Assembly (NCBI RefSeq): GCF_900102005.1
Contig: NZ_LT627736.1
Coordinates: forward strand, 62,001-126,000
DNA length: 64,000 nucleotides
Direction of reading: 5' to 3'
Source of the DNA: Microbacterium sp. LKL04
Lineage (GTDB): Bacteria > Actinomycetota > Actinomycetes > Actinomycetales > Microbacteriaceae
Below the pieces are notes generated by a model, which did not search any database, was not told the origin of the DNA, and saw nothing but the letters and a program-made list of their open reading frames with translations. This document shows positions 59,860-64,000 of this stretch, piece after piece (positions within the stretch are counted from its first letter, which is position 1; every line of letters begins with the position of its first letter). The position numbers and the translations under genes were made by a program.

Positions 59860-59888
59860 CACGTGACATCACGACCGGAGGAACCGAC

Positions 59889-61013
59889 ATGCCCCGACAC
59901 CACGCCGCCGCCGTCCTCGCAACGCCCCGCGCGCGTCTTTCCGTCGAGCGGATGCCGACGCCCGACCCGGCGCCACGCGAGGTCGTCGTGCGCGTCCGCG
60001 CCGTCGCGATCAACCCGATCGACTGGGTCATCCAGGGCACGGGATCGGTCACCTACCGGTGGCTGCGTATGCCGGCGGTACTCGGCTCCGACGTCGCCGG
60101 CGAGGTGGTCGCCATCGGCTCCGAGGTCACGCGGTTCCGCATCGGCGATCGCGTCTTCGGGCTGGCGACGGGGACGGACCGCGGTCGCGACTCCCGGCGC
60201 GAGGGCTCGTTCCAGGAGTACACGACGCTCCTGGAACATCTCACCGCCCCGATCCCGGACGGCATCTCGCACGTGGAGGCATCCGTCCTTCCCCTCGGGG
60301 TCTCCACCGCCGCGTGCGCGCTGTTCCAGCCGCGCCACCTCGGACTGGCGATCCACGACCCCGCCGACGCGCGTCCTCGCGACCGCGGGGTCGTCGTCGT
60401 GTGGGGCGGGTCGACGAGCGTCGGCATGAACGCGATCCAGCTCGCCCGCGCGGCCGGATACGACGTGGTCGGTACGGCGTCGCCGCGCAACGCCGACCTC
60501 GTACGGTCGCTGGGTGCCGACGTCGTCGTCGACCACGGTTCCCCCGGCGCCGTCGATGATCTCGTGGCGGGGATCGGCGGTCGCACCGTCGTCGGTGCCG
60601 TGGCCCTCGGCGAGACATCGACCGCCGGATGCCTCGGGGTGCTGCGCCGGACAGGCGGTTCGGTGCTCGCGATGGCGAGCATGCCCGTCTCGCTCGTTGA
60701 GCTCGCCGGGCGCCGCCGGCTCTTCCCGGCGATGCTGCCCGTGTTCTCGCGCCTGGGGCTGAGGACGCTTCTGCTGAACGCTCGCGCGCGTCGCGCCGGC
60801 ATCCGAGCCGCCTTCATCTGGGGGACGAGCCTGCGCGACGACGAGGTCGGACGACGGCTGTGGGGGCGGCTGCTGCCGGAGTGGCTGGCGGACGGCACCG
60901 TCCGTCCGTTGCCCGAGGCGGTCGTGGCCGGCGACGGGGTGGGTGCGATACAGGAGGCGCTGGATCGTCAGCGCGCGGGGGTCTCTGCTCGGAAGATCGT
61001 CGTGACCCTCTGA
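59889..61013 (+). CDS. Quinone-oxidoreductase-like MDR protein
   Basis: The gene encodes 374 residues from ATG 59889 with a GGAGG site. The N-terminal catalytic domain starts with DPAPREVVVRVRAVAINPIDW and has VLGSDVAGEVVAIG; it lacks the zinc-ligand Cys, as in the zinc-free quinone oxidoreductase (QOR) group. The Rossmann motif is VVVVWGGSTSVGMNAIQLARAAGYDVVG. It probably reduces quinones or enones with NADPH. It is divergent from and probably repressed by the TetR protein. Confidence 0.85.
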   Translation: MPRHHAAAVLATPRARLSVERMPTPDPAPREVVVRVRAVAINPIDWVIQGTGSVTYRWLRMPAVLGSDVAGEVVAIGSEVTRFRIGDRVFGLATGTDRGRDSRREGSFQEYTTLLEHLTAPIPDGISHVEASVLPLGVSTAACALFQPRHLGLAIHDPADARPRDRGVVVVWGGSTSVGMNAIQLARAAGYDVVGTASPRNADLVRSLGADVVVDHGSPGAVDDLVAGIGGRTVVGAVALGETSTAGCLGVLRRTGGSVLAMASMPVSLVELAGRRRLFPAMLPVFSRLGLRTLLLNARARRAGIRAAFIWGTSLRDDEVGRRLWGRLLPEWLADGTVRPLPEAVVAGDGVGAIQEALDRQRAGVSARKIVVTL

Positions 61014-61022
61014 ACCGGAGCG

Positions 61023-61037
61023 GATCGCCCGGCGATC
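61023..61037. terminator. Small hairpin between convergent genes
   Basis: GATCGCC-C-GGCGATC overlaps the end of the GNAT gene and follows the oxidoreductase stop by 9 nt. It is short, so only a weak terminator. Confidence 0.35.
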
Positions 61038-61872
61038 ACACCGGGATCTCGACGAGGCGGAACCAGCGGCCGGTCGGCTGCAGCCGGGCGAGAACCGGAA
61101 GGAAGTGCGGGTCGCTGACGTGACCGTCGAACTCGACGCCGACAACGCCACGGCTCGACAGGACATCGAGCGAGCGGAGGATGCAGGCTTCGACGAGGCG
61201 CTCGCCGTCGGGGGCCGCGGCATCCGACGTCTCCGCCGTCAGCAACGGGGTCTCGCCGTCGAGGTAGACGAGGGCGAGCGCGAGGACCCGACCGGTCGCA
61301 TCCACCACGACGGAGGATGCCTCGGTGTCGATCTCGTCCCACAGGTCCTCGTTGAGCGCGTCGGCGAACGCGGGCCCGACGGGGCTCCACGACGCATGCG
61401 TCCACTCGTAGATCCGGGCGTTGGTGGCCTCGATCACCGCGCGGTCGACGGCACCGACGGCGATTGCGGCCGGGCCTGCGCGCAGCGCGGTCCGCGCCGC
61501 CGTCGTCGTCTGTGCAGGCGGAACGACCTGGATCGTCCGTGCGCCGAGCGCGTCGGCGAAGGCGAGCCCCGGATCGTCCACATACCCGCGTGTCATGAGG
61601 GCGAGCGGCGCTGCGCGGAGCGACGTGAGGTGCTGCACCATCGCCGTCCCGATCCCACGGCGGCGATGCGCGGGGTCGACCACCACGTTCACCCAGTAGC
61701 GGTCACCGTGCACGCGGCTCGTCCACATCAACCCGACCGCGACGATCCCATCGGTTTCCGCGACCACGGCCCGGGTGTGCTCGCCTCGCCACAGATCCGG
61801 TCGGAGCTCGTGTCCGGCCGTCCAGGCGGGAGTTGATGTCAGATCGCTCTCACGCAGTGGTCCGATGTTCAC
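61036..61872 (-). CDS. Double-domain GNAT acetyltransferase
   Basis: The gene encodes 278 residues from GTG 61872 with AGGA before it; the upstream extension is not protein-like. The N-terminal GNAT half has WVNVVVDPAHRRRGIGTAMVQHL, the acetyl-CoA loop. The C-terminal half (DLWDEIDTEASSVVVDATGRVLALALVYLDGE) looks like a second, degenerate GNAT. Such double proteins occur in Actinobacteria; the substrate is unknown. It is convergent with the oxidoreductase gene. Confidence 0.78.
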   Translation of the reverse strand: MNIGPLRESDLTSTPAWTAGHELRPDLWRGEHTRAVVAETDGIVAVGLMWTSRVHGDRYWVNVVVDPAHRRRGIGTAMVQHLTSLRAAPLALMTRGYVDDPGLAFADALGARTIQVVPPAQTTTAARTALRAGPAAIAVGAVDRAVIEATNARIYEWTHASWSPVGPAFADALNEDLWDEIDTEASSVVVDATGRVLALALVYLDGETPLLTAETSDAAAPDGERLVEACILRSLDVLSSRGVVGVEFDGHVSDPHFLPVLARLQPTGRWFRLVEIPV

Positions 61873-61897
61873 GGGAGGATCCTTCCGGGCGTCCGGG

Positions 61898-62110
61898 TCA
61901 GAGCTGGGCGCCGTCGTCGTCACGATCGTAGATGCCCTGATTCCGCCCGCGGCGCGACTCGTAGGCGATGAGCCACCCGATCGAGATCGCCGCCGCCAGG
62001 ACGAGGCCGACCCATACGTTCTGCAGGATCAACCCGAACACGATGCCGCCGGCGAACAGCAGAACCGTGCCGAGGATCCAGAACCCGCGTCCCCGCTGTC
62101 GCTGCACCAT
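61898..62110 (-). CDS. Small membrane protein with two segments
   Basis: The gene encodes 70 residues: a basic start (VQRQRGRG), two hydrophobic segments (FWILGTVLLFAGGIVFGLIL and VGLVLAAAISIGWLIAY) and an acidic tail (YDRDDDGAQL). It is typical of small actinobacterial membrane proteins of unknown function. It is 25 nt upstream of the GNAT gene on the same strand, so likely co-transcribed. It is divergent from the hydrolase gene. Confidence 0.65.
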   Translation of the reverse strand: MVQRQRGRGFWILGTVLLFAGGIVFGLILQNVWVGLVLAAAISIGWLIAYESRRGRNQGIYDRDDDGAQL

Positions 62111-62178
62111 GCGGCCAGCCTACGGTTCCCGTCGCCCGGCGCTCGCGCATCGGACCGCAGACGGTTACCGTGACGCGC

Positions 62179-63000
62179 ATGAGGCTCATTCGTCCGGAGC
62201 TGGCCGACCATGTCGTCCACGCCGGCGTCGACCGGCCGGGTGCGGAGCGCCCGGTGCTCCTGTGGCATCACGGCTCCCCGCAGACCGGTGCCGTCCTGCC
62301 GCCCGTGGCCGCGATGGCGGATGCCGCAGGTTTCGACGTCGTCTCCATCGCCCGCCCGGCGTACGGGGGAGCGCCCCGCCTGCCCGGGCGAAGCGTCCGT
62401 GACGCTGCTGCACGGGTCGCCGACGTGTTGGACATCCTCGACCTTCGGGACGTCGTGTCGGTGGGAGCCTCCGGGGGCGGACCCCATGCGCTCGGCGTCG
62501 CCGCGCTCTCACCCGGGCGCGTCGCCGGCGTCGTCACCCTTGCGTCGATCGCCCCGTTCCGTCCCGGCGACGCGTCGTGGTTCTCGGGCATGGCCGATCC
62601 GTCGGGTCTTCGATCCGCCACCGCGGGGATCGCGTCGCGCACGGCTCACCTCGACGTCGAGGAGTTCGATCCGACCAGCTTCGTCGAGGCGGACTACCGC
62701 GCGCTCGAGGAGACATGGGCGTCGCTGGGCGAGGACGTCGCGGCATCCGCACAGTGGGGGTCGGACGGATTGGTCGACGACGACGTCGCCTTCACCCGGC
62801 CGTGGGGGTTCGCGCTCGCCGACGTCGTCGCCCCGGTGGTGGTCCTGCAGGGCGAGCTCGATCGCGTCATCCCGCCGTCGCATGCGACCGCGATCGCCGG
62901 CGGCATCCCTCAGGCGACGCTGCTGCGGATCCCTGACGTCGGACACATCGCGGTCCTCGACCATTTGCCCGCCGCACTCGCTGCGCTCCAGCGGATCTGA
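62179..63000 (+). CDS. Alpha/beta hydrolase
   Basis: The gene encodes 273 residues from ATG 62179; GTG 62170 would add three. The oxyanion part is LLWHHGSPQTGAVLPP, and the nucleophile elbow is VGASGGGPHALGVA with Ser in GASGG. The Asp and His are in VVVLQGELDRVIPPSHA and PDVGHIAVLDHLP. It resembles small esterase or epoxide-hydrolase-like proteins; substrate unknown. It is convergent with the HhH-GPD glycosylase, 3 nt away. Confidence 0.87.
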   Translation: MRLIRPELADHVVHAGVDRPGAERPVLLWHHGSPQTGAVLPPVAAMADAAGFDVVSIARPAYGGAPRLPGRSVRDAAARVADVLDILDLRDVVSVGASGGGPHALGVAALSPGRVAGVVTLASIAPFRPGDASWFSGMADPSGLRSATAGIASRTAHLDVEEFDPTSFVEADYRALEETWASLGEDVAASAQWGSDGLVDDDVAFTRPWGFALADVVAPVVVLQGELDRVIPPSHATAIAGGIPQATLLRIPDVGHIAVLDHLPAALAALQRI

Positions 63001-63003
63001 CGG

Positions 63004-63963
63004 TCAGCGGCCCCGGTGGTCCTCCGGGGCGAGGCGGGGACCGCGTCGCGGTTCGACGACGCCGCTCGCCCAGATGAGGCGGATGACCCGCTGCCGCTGT
63101 CCCTTCCACGGCTCGAGGAGCTCCCGCATCCCGTCGTCGTCGACGCGTGAGCCCGTCAGTGCGTAGCCGACCTGATGGGCGACGTGATAGTCGCCGAAGC
63201 TGACCGCGTCGGGGTCGCCGAACGCGCGGATGCGCGTCTCGGCGCTCGTCCAGACCCCCACGCCCGGCAGGCTCGTGAAGACCCGATCACGGTCATCACC
63301 GGTCGTCGCGGCCACGGCCGCCCGCTCGATCGAGGCACGGCGACGCGCGGCGTCGACGATCGTGCGCGACTGCGGCGGTTCGAGGCCGGCGCGGTGCCAC
63401 GACCAGCTCGGGATCATCCGCCAGTCCGCTGGCGGCGCGTACATCGGCCGCGGTGTCGGGCCGGGCGCGGCGTCGCCGCAGTGGGTCAGGATCCAGCGCC
63501 ACGCGCCGAAGGCCTGGAGCCCGGTCACCTTCTGCTCGAAGACGCTGCTGACGAGCGCGTCGAACACGAGGTCGGTCGCCCCGATCCGCAGGTCGGGCCG
63601 GCGGTGGTGGGTCGCCGCGATGAGCGGATGCCGAGACGCGTCGAATTCGCCTGGGTCGTCGTCCGCGCCGCAGAGGCGCGGCAGCTGGTCCAACGTCCAT
63701 GCCGCACCCGGTCCCCAGGCGGCGGCCCGGACCGTCCGCAGTCCCGGCCGGATCGCGATCGTCGCGACGCCCTCGGGAGTGCGGGTCGCCCGCCAGATGA
63801 CGCCGTCCGCCGTCGTTTGCGAGGGATCGTGCGCGCCGCGCTGCTGATACCGGATCGCGCCCGCGACATCGGTCGGGACCTTCGGGCGGTACTCCGCCTC
63901 GAGGGGCTTCAGGTGCCGGGACGGCGACGGATGCGGCATCCGTTCACGCAGTCCCGATCTCAT
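63004..63963 (-). CDS. DNA glycosylase (HhH-GPD, AlkA-like)
   Basis: The gene encodes 319 residues. The N-terminal beta part (DGVIWRATRTPEGVATIAIRPG) and helical core (FDALVSSVFEQKVTGLQAFGAWRWIL, where EQK is typical) lead to the hairpin LPGVGVWTSAETRIRAFGDPDAVSFGDYHVAHQVG. The HhH motif ends with the catalytic Asp in FGDYH. It excises damaged or alkylated purines in base excision repair. It has no zinc or iron-sulfur motif. Its start ATG 63963 is 38 nt from the window edge, and no further gene is seen beyond. Confidence 0.88.
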   Translation of the reverse strand: MRSGLRERMPHPSPSRHLKPLEAEYRPKVPTDVAGAIRYQQRGAHDPSQTTADGVIWRATRTPEGVATIAIRPGLRTVRAAAWGPGAAWTLDQLPRLCGADDDPGEFDASRHPLIAATHHRRPDLRIGATDLVFDALVSSVFEQKVTGLQAFGAWRWILTHCGDAAPGPTPRPMYAPPADWRMIPSWSWHRAGLEPPQSRTIVDAARRRASIERAAVAATTGDDRDRVFTSLPGVGVWTSAETRIRAFGDPDAVSFGDYHVAHQVGYALTGSRVDDDGMRELLEPWKGQRQRVIRLIWASGVVEPRRGPRLAPEDHRGR

Positions 63964-64000
63964 GCCGACACCCTACGTCCGGGTGCCGACAGGCGGCTGA

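Overview
This is a GC-rich (about 70% by eye) actinobacterial chromosome segment, most likely from a Microbacterium-like member of the Microbacteriaceae. The evidence is strong G/C third-position codon use, the recurring ggatgcc/ggcatccg words in and between genes, frequent GTG starts with GGAGG-type ribosome sites, a 13E12/DUF222 HNH gene, and an MDMPI-type (mycothiol-enzyme-like) protein. Genes are densely packed, with many 4-nt ATGA/GTGA overlaps and convergent pairs separated by 0-10 nt. No rRNA, intact tRNA, CRISPR array or transposase was seen.

Layout. 1-804: the end of what looks like an integrated element (two small lower-GC hypothetical genes), closed by a decayed 3' half of a tRNA-Arg-like gene and that tRNA's terminator. 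867-9060: ThuA-like protein, the ohrR/ohr peroxide pair, a catalytically eroded amylosucrase-like protein, a prolyl oligopeptidase, an hsp20 gene carrying both CIRCE and HAIR operators, a MarR regulator and a secreted acid phosphatase. 9175-11815: divergent sulfone/sulfur-scavenging flavoenzymes (SfnB-like and SfnG). 11816-15629: an efflux pump / lipoprotein / alcohol dehydrogenase operon with a divergent MmyB-type regulator. 15637-24561: PhoX, an S66 peptidase, a cation antiporter, regulators, an acyl-CoA ligase and an aldo/keto reductase. 24574-30103: two inverted-repeat elements, RecQ, a large secreted repeat protein and a DUF3885-like protein. 30171-43485: isochorismatase, S9 peptidase, a DUF1295 membrane protein, a second acyl-CoA ligase, CoaBC, small-enzyme and regulator genes, nested palindromes, and the HNH gene. 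43540-50096: pgi overlapping a divergent zinc-uptake locus (aztA // aztB-aztD-aztC-aztD) with a Zur-like box. 50183-52988: a LiaSR-like three-gene signalling operon. 53306-54704: a truncated polymorphic toxin with its probable immunity gene, at lower GC. 54714-63963: aldo/keto reductase, small lipoproteins (one split by an in-frame amber codon), rtcB with a newly noticed 29-codon ORF upstream, a small membrane protein, a probably frameshifted aspartyl-protease-like gene, a TetR/oxidoreductase pair, a GNAT, a hydrolase and a HhH-GPD glycosylase.

The most unusual items are the duplicated AztD zinc chaperone in one operon coupled to pgi through aztA, the orphan toxin/immunity remnant, the tiny ORF plus hairpin ahead of rtcB, the nested intergenic palindromes, and the tRNA-derived attachment scar. 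All family names come from reading the sequences against remembered families; no database search was run.
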